A stretch of DNA of 64,000 bases from the NCBI RefSeq assembly GCF_001017175.1, contig NZ_LCYG01000056.1, forward strand, positions 62,001 through 126,000. The letters are read 5' to 3'. A model generated the notes under the pieces. That model was not told the DNA's origin. It ran no database searches and was given only the letters and a program-made list of their open reading frames with translations. This DNA is from Microvirga vignae. Its GTDB lineage: Bacteria; Pseudomonadota; Alphaproteobacteria; Rhizobiales; Beijerinckiaceae. A program made the position numbers and the translations under genes. Positions 1 through 9,149 of this stretch are shown here, in pieces (position 1 is the stretch's first letter; every line of letters begins with the position of its first letter).

Positions 1-345
1 GGTTCACCGATCCTAAGCCGTCGCACGAGGAATAAACGGCGCAATTCCGCAAAGACTGTCTACGGAACAGCAGAAGGAAGGCGACCTCGCGCCAGGCTTT
101 GCCTTCCATACGTCCTTCGATGTCTGAACCTCATCCTGCCGATGATCCTGTTCCGCCTTCTGTGTTGGGGACAACAGCGGCAGCAAGGACTACAAATAGA
201 CTCCGCCGTGGGAGAAGGGCGTCGAGCTACCATGGCGAGGCTCGGCGGTGGCCTGTCACCGCCGAGCCACCCCCGCTCAGCCCGAGGAGATTGCACTCGA
301 GACCCTTTCGAAGGCTAGGCCCGTCAACCAGGGAGGTGAGGGTAG
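1..345. other. intergenic stretch at left edge, no supported gene
   Basis: Several short overlapping frames are open here on both strands, but none has a convincing ribosome site or protein-like composition. The only clear structure is a hairpin at 241-266. A purine-rich ribosome site ends the stretch just before the small gene at 346. Confidence 0.5.
241..266. other. perfect 10-bp hairpin
   Basis: CTCGGCGGTG pairs exactly with CACCGCCGAG around a 6-base loop. No T-run follows on either side, so an intrinsic terminator is not clearly supported. It may be a transcript-stabilising or regulatory stem in the leader of the gene at 346. Confidence 0.45.
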
Positions 346-576
346 ATGGCCAAGGCTTACTACAGCTCTAGGCGCGAGGGACATATCCCAGGTCTGCGTC
401 TGCCCCAAAGCGTTTGGGTTGCGCTGCGCGCGCAGGGTATCATGCACATCGACTGGCTCAGGGCTGTTGCGGACCAACTCCACCTGCTCCCAGGTATCGG
501 GCGCAAGAGCGCGCAACTCGTTCGAGAAGAACTCGTCCGGATAGCGGCACCCGAAAAACAGTCCCCCAGCCGTTGA
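346..576 (+). CDS. small hypothetical protein with helix-hairpin-helix-like C-terminus
   Basis: A 76-residue protein. The start is supported by a purine-rich ribosome site (GGGAGGTGAGGG) just upstream of the ATG. Residues about 46-62 read LLPGIGRKSAQLVREEL, which resembles the hairpin of helix-hairpin-helix DNA-binding modules (hydrophobic-PGIG-K). The rest is basic with two tryptophans. No catalytic motif is visible and no family was recognised. A nucleic-acid-binding role is only an inference from the hairpin-like segment. It stands alone, with the next gene on the opposite strand and convergent. Confidence 0.55.
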   Translation: MAKAYYSSRREGHIPGLRLPQSVWVALRAQGIMHIDWLRAVADQLHLLPGIGRKSAQLVREELVRIAAPEKQSPSR

Positions 577-695
577 GCGCGAATTTCCGAGAGGCGTCTT
601 TATGGAATGCCACGCGCTATCAACGGGAGAAGCGGCTCCCCAGGAGAGAGCCGCTGTTGAGGACAGGCGAGCCTGTCACCCGCTCTGTCATAATG

Positions 696-1454
696 CTATG
701 CGAAGTCGACCGGGACACGAAGCAGCAGGTCATCCATGGCGACGTGCTCACCAGCTCCGTCTAGTCCGGCGTTGGTTCCTCCCGCCCCATCGATGCGAAC
801 CTCGTCAATGCTCTCGAACTCGTCGCCGAACTCGATGAAGGTCTTGGTCGGATCGAGTGTGACAACCTTGGTGCCGACGAGAACACCGTCGTCAAAACCC
901 TGGATTGTCACAACGAGATCATTGTTCCAAGCCGCCGCGAAGTAGCCGCTCACGAGATCGAAATCCTCGTCGGGATCGGGGGAGCTGAACGAAGCTCCAT
1001 TCGCAAACGCATCATAGCCCGCAGAGTCTGGGGAGTTGATGACGTTATTATAGCCACTCGCGGCAAACTGACTGTCGTCTTGCGCCCAGAAATTATCCCA
1101 GTTCAGGCCCTTGTATCCGTCCTGGATCTCGGCGGTTCCTCCCTCGGGAGCAATCCCCTCGAAGTCGATCAAGAGCGGCTTGGCCTCTTCGCTCACAGCG
1201 GAGATGACGGCAACGGAAGCATGCGACAGCTTGTCGGTCGTCAGAACCGCTGTGTCGACCTCGACAAGCGAGTTGTCGCCGTAGGCCTCGGCATCGACCG
1301 TCACCATGGTCGAGTTGCCATCCAGGTCTACGTCAGAGTCGACCTTCACATCAGCCTCGACGTCCTTGTCGAACTCGATGTCCCAGTCAAGCGCCACCTC
1401 GCTGTCGATCTCGGCGTCAATGGTCTTCTCAAACTTGATGTCCTGCTCACTCAT
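696..1454 (-). CDS. acidic, aspartate-rich protein with C-terminal beta-sandwich-like domain
   Basis: A 252-residue, strongly acidic protein. The chosen start (MSEQDIKF) has GGGAGG seven bases upstream; an in-frame ATG seven codons earlier lacks this spacing. Residues about 5-75 alternate acidic and hydrophobic residues (DIEFDKDVEADVKVD). The C-terminal 150 residues contain a segment about a missing or covered sequence, phrases such as ALLIDFEG-like strands, and end in MDDLLLRVPVDFA. This resembles extracellular lectin-like or PEP-CTERM-type domains that describe 'DFEGI ... IDEVRIDGAGG'. No Sec signal is visible, so export, if real, would be by another route such as type I secretion. Function unknown. 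Confidence 0.7.
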   Translation of the reverse strand: MSEQDIKFEKTIDAEIDSEVALDWDIEFDKDVEADVKVDSDVDLDGNSTMVTVDAEAYGDNSLVEVDTAVLTTDKLSHASVAVISAVSEEAKPLLIDFEGIAPEGGTAEIQDGYKGLNWDNFWAQDDSQFAASGYNNVINSPDSAGYDAFANGASFSSPDPDEDFDLVSGYFAAAWNNDLVVTIQGFDDGVLVGTKVVTLDPTKTFIEFGDEFESIDEVRIDGAGGTNAGLDGAGEHVAMDDLLLRVPVDFA

Positions 1455-1980
1455 GACACTGCCTCCCGTCCTCAAGGGCCGAGCGGGATCGTTAGCGAGG
1501 AGGACTTGCTCGCTATCCTGAGATCAATCGAAGGTGATCCCCCCGCACGGATCTGCGCGTCCGCAAGAGCAGCAAACTCCAAGCAAGGAAACAGAGCTAT
1601 GTATTGTGTCGATCAATCATCGCACAAACAGCGATGCCATAGTTTTGATAATGGCAAATTTTTTGGAGTTGGCAATTAATATTGCCGTATCTTGTGATGG
1701 ACGTAAGTTTTATGTGCCAAGTAACTTATATCTATCTTAAGATATACATGATTTTATGTGTAGATATCGCAATTATTATATATTATTCTATAGATACTTG
1801 TGAGTATCAAAAGATGCGCCAGCTCTGGAGGTTGGATGAGGCTACCGAACAGGCCAGTCGCATGCGTGAGAAAACTCGTGTGTAGTTCGCAGAACCGCAT
1901 TTATGAAACCGGACACGCTGAGACGATCTGCGCCCATCTGCGTTGTCCGGGCGAAGTGATGTTGTCGCCATGGCTAAGGA
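1455..1980. promoter_or_regulatory. divergent intergenic region with AT-rich island and two palindromes
   Basis: This stretch separates the acidic-protein gene (leftward) from the Crp/Fnr gene (rightward). From about 1610 to 1830 it is far richer in A and T than the rest of the window. It holds GGCAAT-TAAT-ATTGCC at 1671-1686 and the perfect palindrome TATCTTAAGATA at 1733-1744. No open reading frame here is convincing. The most likely role is a promoter and regulator-binding zone for one or both flanking genes; this is inference. Confidence 0.5.
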
Positions 1981-2709
1981 ATGAGACCCGATCACCGCAC
2001 GAACTGGCTCCTCGCAAGTCTGGAGGCGGAGGACTTTGCGGCCCTTGGGCCTCACCTCGAACTCGTCGAACTGTCGCGCGGTCAGGTACTCTATGAACCT
2101 GGGGATCCCGTCCGCCACGCCTATTTCCCGCATTATGCCGTTGTGTCGCTCGTGAACGTGCTGGAGGATGGCGGCTCCGTCGAGGTGGCGGTGTTCGGGC
2201 GCGGCGGCGTCCTGGGTCTCTTGAGTGCGCTCGTGTCGCGGGAAGCCTTCGGCCGCTATGTCGTGCAGATCGCCGGCACTGCCTCGCGCATCTCGGTCGA
2301 ACACCTTGAGGAGGTCAGAAACGGCCGTCCCAAGATCAGGCGGTTGATCCAGAACTACGGCGAGGTGCTGCTGGCCCAGACGTTTCAGATCCTCACCTGC
2401 AATGCCGTTCATTCGGTCGAGGCACGCTGCTGCCGCTGGATCCTGATGGCGCATGACCGGGCGGATCAGGACACTCTCTCCCTCACGCATGAATTCCTGG
2501 CCGAGATGCTGGGGGTGCAACGCCCGACCGTGAGCGTTGTCCTGCGAACGTTGCAGACGGCCGGACTGATCCAGCAGAGCCGCGGCAGCATCACCGTGGT
2601 CGACCGGGCGGGGCTCGAAGACAGCACCTGCGAATGCTACGGCCGGATCCGGCGCATCTACCAGCGCCTCTTGCCCGGCTCTTACTCACCACAGGTCCCG
2701 TCCGGATAG
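1981..2709 (+). CDS. Crp/Fnr family transcriptional regulator
   Basis: A 242-residue regulator. Residues about 25-140 form a cyclic-nucleotide-binding-type beta roll (LSRGQVLYEPGDPVRHAYFP, then FGRGGVLGLL). The C-terminal winged helix begins near residue 170 (LTHEFLAEMLGVQRPTVSVV). It belongs to the large alphaproteobacterial group of Crp/Fnr proteins that lack the cysteines of FNR and often respond to stress or unknown ligands. The ATG follows AAGGA with almost no spacing, so the true start could lie slightly downstream. The AT-rich palindromic region upstream may be its own control region. Ligand and regulon cannot be read from sequence. Confidence 0.88.
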   Translation: MRPDHRTNWLLASLEAEDFAALGPHLELVELSRGQVLYEPGDPVRHAYFPHYAVVSLVNVLEDGGSVEVAVFGRGGVLGLLSALVSREAFGRYVVQIAGTASRISVEHLEEVRNGRPKIRRLIQNYGEVLLAQTFQILTCNAVHSVEARCCRWILMAHDRADQDTLSLTHEFLAEMLGVQRPTVSVVLRTLQTAGLIQQSRGSITVVDRAGLEDSTCECYGRIRRIYQRLLPGSYSPQVPSG

Positions 2710-2816
2710 AAGTCACGATAGTCTCCCGCGTGTCGCAGAAGCGCCTTCAGGGAGTTAGAGATCATACTCTTGGTCTTTCGGGTTAACCGTCATGAACCGC
2801 CTCGCCACATGCGGGG

Positions 2817-2912
2817 ATGCTGCCAAGACGCAGCGAACGCAAGGAAGCGGCGAAGGAGGTCAGAAGCCGCGCCGCAGCCGCCATGAGCCACGAGGTCAAG
2901 GCGGCCGAGTAG
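2817..2912 (+). CDS. possible very small basic/acidic helical protein
   Basis: A 31-codon frame from ATG to TAG with strong preference for G or C at third positions. It encodes a charged, alanine-rich helix (RSERKEAAKEVRSRAAAA). It lies between the Crp/Fnr gene and the convergent acetyltransferase. The ribosome site is weak (GCGGGG directly before ATG). It could be real or chance; no homologue is recognised. Confidence 0.25.
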   Translation: MLPRRSERKEAAKEVRSRAAAAMSHEVKAAE

Positions 2913-2937
2913 GACCGGCAGGGATCCTGGAGCGCGG

Positions 2938-3801
2938 TCAGTAGAGGACGGAAGGGAAGTAACAGCCCTCCGGCTCCTGGTAGTGGCCCATAGCCATGAG
3001 CGTCATCGGCTTGATGGCCCTCATCCCTTGGTGGAGGCACCAGCGGAAGAGGTTCGCCTGCCGCGTCGGCAGGAGCAGGGAGAGCGGCTCCGCGCTCATG
3101 GCTCCCGCGCCCGCCAGGAGTGCCCTCATGTCCAGCTCGGTTTCGGCGACGCCGTGGTTCATCAGCCAGAACGTTGCCGCCGAAAGATAGCCCGTGATGC
3201 GACCCTCCCGCTCGACCACGAATGGCATGAACACCCGCAGCGCCTCCTGGAGCTCATGGGTACGCCCGATGCCATGGACAACCGTGCAGAGCGCGCCACA
3301 TGCGCCTACATCCTCGACGGTCATCGGCCGGACTGAGAAGCCCAGGTCCGGCCCGCTGTGGGGTGTGCCGCACATGAGCAGGAGCGGCTCCCGGACGTCG
3401 AACCCCAGCGAGGCGTAAAGCGACATCGAACGGGTATTGAAGGCATCCTGGACGAGGCGCACACCTATAGCGTCACCGGCGCGCTCGAGAGCCGCTTCCA
3501 TGAGCCGCCGCCCGACGCCGCTGCCCTGGACGGCCGGATCGACGGTGATCGGCCCGATGCCGCGGATCGGGTCGCCTTCGGCCATGAAGTTGCTGCCGAC
3601 CACCCGCCCGTCCAGCTCGGCGACCACACCATAGATGGATGGGGCCGCGATGAAGGTCTCGGCAAGTTGCGTTCCCGCCTCCACCGACGGGAAGTCCCAT
3701 GGGAAGCCGTGCTGGTCCGCTATCCCCCTGAAGGCCTCGAAGATGATGCGCCCGCAGGCCTCCGCATCGGCCGGCTCGACGGGACGGAGTTGTGGAGTCA
3801 T
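2938..3801 (-). CDS. GNAT family N-acetyltransferase, two-domain
   Basis: A 287-residue acetyltransferase that would move an acetyl group from acetyl-CoA to an amine. The N-terminal half has the GNAT motif A (VDPAVQGSGVGRRLMEAAL, about residues 87-105) that binds the CoA pyrophosphate. The second half, from about residue 150 (FSVRPMTVEDV), looks like a degenerate second GNAT-like domain. GGGAGG five bases before the ATG supports the start. It stands alone on the minus strand, convergent with the Crp/Fnr gene. The substrate is unknown. Confidence 0.85.
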   Translation of the reverse strand: MTPQLRPVEPADAEACGRIIFEAFRGIADQHGFPWDFPSVEAGTQLAETFIAAPSIYGVVAELDGRVVGSNFMAEGDPIRGIGPITVDPAVQGSGVGRRLMEAALERAGDAIGVRLVQDAFNTRSMSLYASLGFDVREPLLLMCGTPHSGPDLGFSVRPMTVEDVGACGALCTVVHGIGRTHELQEALRVFMPFVVEREGRITGYLSAATFWLMNHGVAETELDMRALLAGAGAMSAEPLSLLLPTRQANLFRWCLHQGMRAIKPMTLMAMGHYQEPEGCYFPSVLY

Positions 3802-3888
3802 GGCCGCCTCCCTCTCTTGGAGCAGCGCGGTCGCACGAGAGCCGGCGACCGCGCTGCCTCGCCGCTCAGCCTCTCGCGGAAGCGCGTG

Positions 3889-3999
3889 TCAGGCAAATGA
3901 GATTCCGAGCCAGATCGCAATGAAGGCAAGGGAACTGGCGATGGCAGCCCACTCCGATGCCGTCCCCAAGATGACTCGCCCGGGAAGATACAGGTCCAC
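3889..3999 (-). CDS. possible small single-pass membrane protein
   Basis: A 36-codon frame with GTG start that ends in a clear hydrophobic helix (WAAIASSLAFIAIWLGISFA) at the extreme C-terminus, the layout of many small tail-anchored bacterial proteins. The frame stays open further upstream, with an alternative TTG start ten codons earlier. No strong ribosome site was found. It lies just upstream of the acetyltransferase gene on the same strand. Confidence 0.35.
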   Translation of the reverse strand: MDLYLPGRVILGTASEWAAIASSLAFIAIWLGISFA

Positions 4000-4176
4000 G
4001 GGCTTCTCGCAGGGCGGATTCCCTGCGGTCAAGGTCGGTGGTAGGCTTCTATCATTGCCGGAACGGGTACCTGCCGCGCAGCCATGCGAACGTCGCGCGT
4101 TCAGCCACCCGGACTACCACAACCCGAACCATCGGCCCTGCAGCCGTACCCATCCGGTGGCCGAGAGGAGCCTGGA

Positions 4177-6675
4177 ATGGTCAAGCGACCTGCGCCGGCG
4201 AAGAGCAAGCCCCGATCCAAAAGTCCACGAGCGTCCACGCGCCCGCGAACCAAGCTGATCCCCCTGCCTGCAGCGGCGCCCCCTACCGCTCTCAGCATGC
4301 CCGACCTCGGGGCGAAGGCCGCAGCCCCGCGGGTGCCCGGGGCAAAAGCTGCCAACACCATCATCTACGTTCACGGCATCAACAACAAACCGCTGGCATC
4401 CGTGCTCAAGTGCCAGTGGGACACGGCCCTGTTCGGGACCCCGCTCGGCGACCGCAGCCGGATGGCCTATTGGGTCAACCGGGAGTACTACCCGCGACCG
4501 CTCAACGAGACCTGCGCGTCGGGCGATCTCATCAGCATCGACGATGACGAGGCCACCACGCGGGCCATCATGGCGCTGGCGCGCGGCGAGCGAGTCAACG
4601 AGGAACAGGCAATCGCGAACGAAATCGCGGCCCTGAGCGACGATCCTGTCCGCCAGGCTTTCCTGGGCAGGGTAGCGGGCAAGATGCTCGCTGGAAGCCG
4701 GATCAGCGAGGCTCAGCTCTCAGTGAGTTCCATACAAGCCAAGGTGCTGCCCCTGCCGGAGTTCCTGCGCCGGCTGATCGCCCAGAAGATCACACGGGCG
4801 TTCCTGCGGGACGTGAACGACTTCCTCTTCGTCAAAGAGCGCCGCGATGCGATGGAGCAGAACTTCCTTGATCGCCTGGCCGCCGGCGGCGGGCCTTTCG
4901 TGGTCATTGCTCACAGCCAAGGCTCGATGATCGCCTATGACGTGCTGAGACGGCTCGATCGCGCCCGGTTGCACGTGCCGCTGTTCGTCACCATGGGATC
5001 TCCGCTGGGCATGCAGGAGGTGCAGGACATGCTCCGCCAGTGGACCGGAGGCACCCTCCCCTTCCCGCCCTGTGTCGATCGCTGGCTGAACGTAGCCGAT
5101 CGGCTCGATCCGGTGGCTTTCGATGTGGATCTGTCCGATGACTTCGAGGGCCGGATCGAGAATGTCCCGCGATCGGGAGAGCTGGGTATCGGCATCAATC
5201 CTGACTCGCCCCAGCATCCCCATTCCGGAACCGGCTATCTCAGAACGAGGTACGTGCGTGAATCCGTGCGCGAGACGGTCGGCACCGCCTTCCAGCAGGC
5301 GATCGCCCCGTTTGCCATCGCCAAGGATCTTGCGGCTGATCTTGAGAACGCGCATCGCGGCGAGCGCCATGAGGTCCTGATCCAGCTCGCAGAAGATCGG
5401 CCCGGCCAGCCAGCCCAGCGCAAACGCCTGGATGAACTGGCCGGCGCAGTCGAGACCAAGATCCGGCAGATGGTGGAGGCCGGAGGTGACCCAGCGGCGG
5501 ATCCAGAGGTCGAGCGGCTCAGGCACTTTGTGACCGCAAAGCTCACCCGCCTTGAGGTCGAGACGCTGCGCTCACTGTTTGCCGATCTTCGCATTGACGG
5601 GATCTGGCGCAATTACGCCAAGAGGGCTCTGGTGACCTCGTCAACCCACACGGTGCAGGCTCGACCGGCCAACCTCGGCTACGGCGCGGACGGGAAGAAC
5701 ATCTGCTGGGCCGTTCTCGACACCGGCATCCGGGCGGATCACCCACATTTCCAGAGATACGGGAACGTGCTCGAGCAGTGGGACTGCACCCGCCGCGGTG
5801 AGCCACGGCAGCTGAGCCGCGGCATGCCTGACTTCGACAAACTGGACAGGAACGGTCATGGCACGCATGTGGCTGGCATCATCGCGGGCGAACACATCGT
5901 GCCCGACGAGGCTGGCATGGACGTCACCTTTGCCGGCATGGCGCCGCGCTGTTCTCTCTACGGTTTCAAGGTTCTGGATGATCAGGGTGGCGGTCGGGAC
6001 AGCTGGATCATCAAGGCTCTCGACAAGATCACCGAGATCAACGAGAGCGCCGGACAGCTTGTCATCCACGGGGTGAACCTGAGCCTGGGCGGGACTTTCG
6101 ACCCGAGTGTCTTCGGCACCGGCCATACCCCGCTGTGCCAGGAGCTGCGCCGGCTCTGGCGACAGGGAGTCATCGTCTGCCTGGCGGCGGGAAATGAAGG
6201 CTATGTCATCCTGTCCGGCTCGGAGGGCGAGGTGCAGGCTAACCTCGACTTGTCGATTGGTGACCCGGCGAACCTGGAGGAAGCGATCGCCGTGGGATCT
6301 GTGCACAAGACCAATCCGCACACCTATGGCGTCTCGTACTTCTCATCCAGGGGGCCCACTGCGGATGGGCGCCGCAAGCCGGATGTCGTTGCGCCTGGCG
6401 AGAAGATCCTGTCGGCTCGCCACGATTGGGGAACCGCCTCCGCTGACGGCACGGCTGGTCGAAACGATCTTTATGTGCAGATGAGCGGAACCAGCATGGC
6501 AACGCCGCATGTCTCAGGCATCCTCGCGGCGTTTCTGTCGCTCCGGCGGGAGTTCATCGGCTACCCCGAGCGGGCAAAGGAGATCCTGCTGGACAGCTGT
6601 ATCGATCTACGACGGGATTTATACGCGCAGGGGGCCGGGTTGCCGAACCTGATCAAGATGCTGGCTCTGAATTGA
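4177..6675 (+). CDS. alpha/beta-hydrolase-like domain fused to subtilisin-type (S8) serine protease
   Basis: An 832-residue two-domain protein. The start at MVKRPAP follows GAGAGGAG with good spacing; an in-frame ATG 31 codons earlier has none. After a basic, proline-rich leader, residues about 60-330 form an alpha/beta-hydrolase-like domain: IIYVHGINN (oxyanion region) and VVIAHSQGSMIAYDVL with nucleophile Ser247. Residues about 505-825 are a complete subtilase: Asp515 (VLDTGI), His561 (NGHGTHVAGI), oxyanion Asn673 (AAGNEG) and Ser773 (SGTSMATPHVSG). No Sec signal is visible, so it may act in the cytoplasm. No clear partner gene flanks it. Predicted activities are peptide-bond cleavage plus ester or lipid hydrolysis; targets are unknown. 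Confidence 0.85.
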   Translation: MVKRPAPAKSKPRSKSPRASTRPRTKLIPLPAAAPPTALSMPDLGAKAAAPRVPGAKAANTIIYVHGINNKPLASVLKCQWDTALFGTPLGDRSRMAYWVNREYYPRPLNETCASGDLISIDDDEATTRAIMALARGERVNEEQAIANEIAALSDDPVRQAFLGRVAGKMLAGSRISEAQLSVSSIQAKVLPLPEFLRRLIAQKITRAFLRDVNDFLFVKERRDAMEQNFLDRLAAGGGPFVVIAHSQGSMIAYDVLRRLDRARLHVPLFVTMGSPLGMQEVQDMLRQWTGGTLPFPPCVDRWLNVADRLDPVAFDVDLSDDFEGRIENVPRSGELGIGINPDSPQHPHSGTGYLRTRYVRESVRETVGTAFQQAIAPFAIAKDLAADLENAHRGERHEVLIQLAEDRPGQPAQRKRLDELAGAVETKIRQMVEAGGDPAADPEVERLRHFVTAKLTRLEVETLRSLFADLRIDGIWRNYAKRALVTSSTHTVQARPANLGYGADGKNICWAVLDTGIRADHPHFQRYGNVLEQWDCTRRGEPRQLSRGMPDFDKLDRNGHGTHVAGIIAGEHIVPDEAGMDVTFAGMAPRCSLYGFKVLDDQGGGRDSWIIKALDKITEINESAGQLVIHGVNLSLGGTFDPSVFGTGHTPLCQELRRLWRQGVIVCLAAGNEGYVILSGSEGEVQANLDLSIGDPANLEEAIAVGSVHKTNPHTYGVSYFSSRGPTADGRRKPDVVAPGEKILSARHDWGTASADGTAGRNDLYVQMSGTSMATPHVSGILAAFLSLRREFIGYPERAKEILLDSCIDLRRDLYAQGAGLPNLIKMLALN

Positions 6676-7014
6676 GAAGACGCACAGCCAGCCGGAGGTT
6701 AACAGCGGACAGAGTAGATCCGGCTTCTTGCGCAGCCACTTCGCAGTCTGTCAGACCCACGTATCCAGCGAGCGGACATTCGGCCTACTTCCGGAATGTG
6801 CCAGGAACGGACCTTCGCGGGCGACAGCGACCGCGACGAGCGCGATGGAGCAGCGTCGCCGCATGCGGGACGAATCTGCTCGTTGGGCCAAATCATAGCC
6901 CGAGCATCGACGCCCATTGTGACCTCCTAATCCCGCCGCCAACCATGAGATCAGGACCTTGCGCAAAACCTCAGTCTTCGAGGAAGGGCTTCTTTGGTTG
7001 TCAATGCCAGCGTG
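6676..7014. other. intergenic region between convergent genes
   Basis: No gene is supported. Around 6775-6820 there is a fragment (TTCGGCCTACTTCCGG ... TGCCAGGA) that resembles pieces near 34190 and 39918, part of a degenerate interspersed repeat family. The protease and symporter genes converge on this stretch. Confidence 0.45.
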
Positions 7015-9021
7015 TCATTGGGAACTGGCGCTGCTCCTTTGTCCTGTTTCGTAGGCTGGCTGATCCGATTCAGGTCCGCTCGGTCCGTCGCTCCCGGGAG
7101 CGCTTGCCACGCCAGATATAGCGACTGGCTGTGCTGGAGGAGTTGCCAGTTCCATGTAATAGGCGAGAAACCAAATCATACCGACCCCGAGCATCCATCC
7201 TACGATCTGCCAAGCCCAAAGCGACGGCATGCCAATCCACCAGCTGGCGGCGGTGTCAGGGTCGCCGAAGATCGAGTTGCCGATTACGGCTCCGGGGCCA
7301 GCGGCAAAGACGAACCAGACCACCACCATCCCCCATGCCAATGGCACAAGACGCTTCTTTCGGCTTGGAAGCGAAGCGCCCTGGCGCAGGAAGGCATGGA
7401 ACTCGCTCTTGCGCCGGGCATCATCTTTGGTGAAGAGCGATACGGCGATGGCCAATGCGAAGTTGCAGAAGATGCCCCATGCGGCGGAATGGATCGTCAA
7501 AGGCCAGCGTCCCCACGCCGTGATGCCAAGCCAAGTAGAGGCAAATCCGTTGGTCAACGTGACGGCGATGAGCCCTACGATGAGGCCGCAGGTGACGCCC
7601 TGTCGGGTCAGAAACGGCCAGTAGCAGACGGCAATCAGCGCAGGCCACATCTGCAGGCCATAGGCGATAGCAAGGCCTCCGAGCGGCACGAGCGCGTCAG
7701 TTGCGGTCGAGGCGATGGTCAGCGCCAGAAACACGACGACGACGACGGCCATGCGGCCAATGAAAATCTGCGTGCGGTCGTCGGCCGCCGGCATGAGGAA
7801 GCGTTTGAGCACGTCGCGCGTCAGGATCGCGCCCGCCGTCGCCATGTAGCACGAGGCAGTGGACTCCACCGCCGCCAAGGCGCAGACGGCGAGCAGACCG
7901 ACCAACCACGGAGCGCGGTGGCTCATCACGGTCATGAGCTGAGGCACCAGGCTCTCCTGTCTTGCCGGGGTTGCCAGAAGATCCTGGCCTCCGAGACGCT
8001 CGACGAGGATTGGATTGACGAGCTCCGGATGGGCCTTGAGGAAGGCTTGATCGGCACCGAGAAGGTGACCTCCCAACCCCTGAATGACCGTGAACAGGAT
8101 CAGGATCGCCCCGATCCCGAACGAGGAGATCCATACCTGCTGAGGTGCAAAGCCCCGCGAGCTGCTGCTCGCAAACGCCCACATCGAAAAGGCCGGCGCC
8201 GCCATGACCCCCATCGAGCCGAAGAGAAAGGTAAGAATCATGCTGCCGGTCCAGGCGCTGCCTTGCGCGCGCGTGCCCTCGCGCACGAGCTGGATCGGCC
8301 CGGGAATGGCGAGATAATGGCTGTGGCCGGCCAGCGTCCGGTTACCATCCATCTGGGCAAGGGCGGCGATGCCGCCAACAAGCCGCTCCCAGCCACCGAT
8401 GAGCGACAGGGCGGCCATCCCCAAGATGACGATTCCAAGCATCTTCAGGGGTGCCTGAACAACGTCCACGTAGGCGACGGTGCGCAGCCCTCCGGTGGCG
8501 ACATAACTCATCAGAACGAATGTCAGCACCCACATGCCGAATTCGATACCGAGCAAGCCATCGGTCAGTACCGCCAGCAAGAAGCCAACGGCTCGAAGCT
8601 GAAGCCCCAGATAGGGAACTGAGAAGAACAAGGCTACAATGACAACCAAGAGGCGTATGAGGTCGGATTGGAAGTAATAGGCCAGCATCTCGCCCGGCGT
8701 GATGAAGCCGAAGCGTTTCCCAAGCATCCATTGGCGCTTGAGGAAGAGAGTGCCGGTCAGCGGGATCGCGATCGCCCATAAGGAGAGGTGAGCGTACGGC
8801 AATCCATCCGTGTAGGTGAGACCCGGATGACCAACGAAGGTCGCGCCCGAGAACGACGTTGCTGTCGCGGCGAAGACGAAGACCCAAGCCGGCAGGGAGC
8901 GGCCGGCAATGAAATACTCAGTCGCCGTGCGCGCCTGCAATGCTCCCTTGATCCCCCAGAAGACGCAGTATGCCCAATACAGCATCATGAAGGAGAAGAC
9001 CCACGCGATCTTGGACTCCAT
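7015..9021 (-). CDS. sodium:solute symporter family protein
   Basis: A 668-residue integral membrane protein with about 13 hydrophobic segments, slightly longer than typical SSS transporters. It would couple sodium (or proton) entry to uptake of an organic solute. Family features include the early TATEYFIAGRSLPAW segment and SFSGATFVGHPGL, the sodium-site region of transmembrane helix 1-2. AGGA seven bases before the ATG supports the start. A single gene with no substrate-indicating neighbours; the divergent partner upstream is an MscS channel on the same strand 129 bp away, possibly unrelated. Substrate unknown. Confidence 0.87.
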   Translation of the reverse strand: MESKIAWVFSFMMLYWAYCVFWGIKGALQARTATEYFIAGRSLPAWVFVFAATATSFSGATFVGHPGLTYTDGLPYAHLSLWAIAIPLTGTLFLKRQWMLGKRFGFITPGEMLAYYFQSDLIRLLVVIVALFFSVPYLGLQLRAVGFLLAVLTDGLLGIEFGMWVLTFVLMSYVATGGLRTVAYVDVVQAPLKMLGIVILGMAALSLIGGWERLVGGIAALAQMDGNRTLAGHSHYLAIPGPIQLVREGTRAQGSAWTGSMILTFLFGSMGVMAAPAFSMWAFASSSSRGFAPQQVWISSFGIGAILILFTVIQGLGGHLLGADQAFLKAHPELVNPILVERLGGQDLLATPARQESLVPQLMTVMSHRAPWLVGLLAVCALAAVESTASCYMATAGAILTRDVLKRFLMPAADDRTQIFIGRMAVVVVVFLALTIASTATDALVPLGGLAIAYGLQMWPALIAVCYWPFLTRQGVTCGLIVGLIAVTLTNGFASTWLGITAWGRWPLTIHSAAWGIFCNFALAIAVSLFTKDDARRKSEFHAFLRQGASLPSRKKRLVPLAWGMVVVWFVFAAGPGAVIGNSIFGDPDTAASWWIGMPSLWAWQIVGWMLGVGMIWFLAYYMELATPPAQPVAISGVASAPGSDGPSGPESDQPAYETGQRSSASSQ

Positions 9022-9149
9022 CGGGCATTCCTATCCTTGAGCATGCAAACCCAGATCTTTGAGGATCGTCTGAATCCGCACCACCTCACTCGTGAGGCAC
9101 GTTGTTGCGCCGCTCGAGCGTGCGGCCAGTCGCTACCCACCTTCCGCTG

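Noticed and set aside
6994..8622. A 542-codon open frame on the plus strand
   Set aside because: It lies opposite the sodium:solute symporter gene and has repetitive, highly charged composition typical of an antisense shadow in GC-rich DNA.
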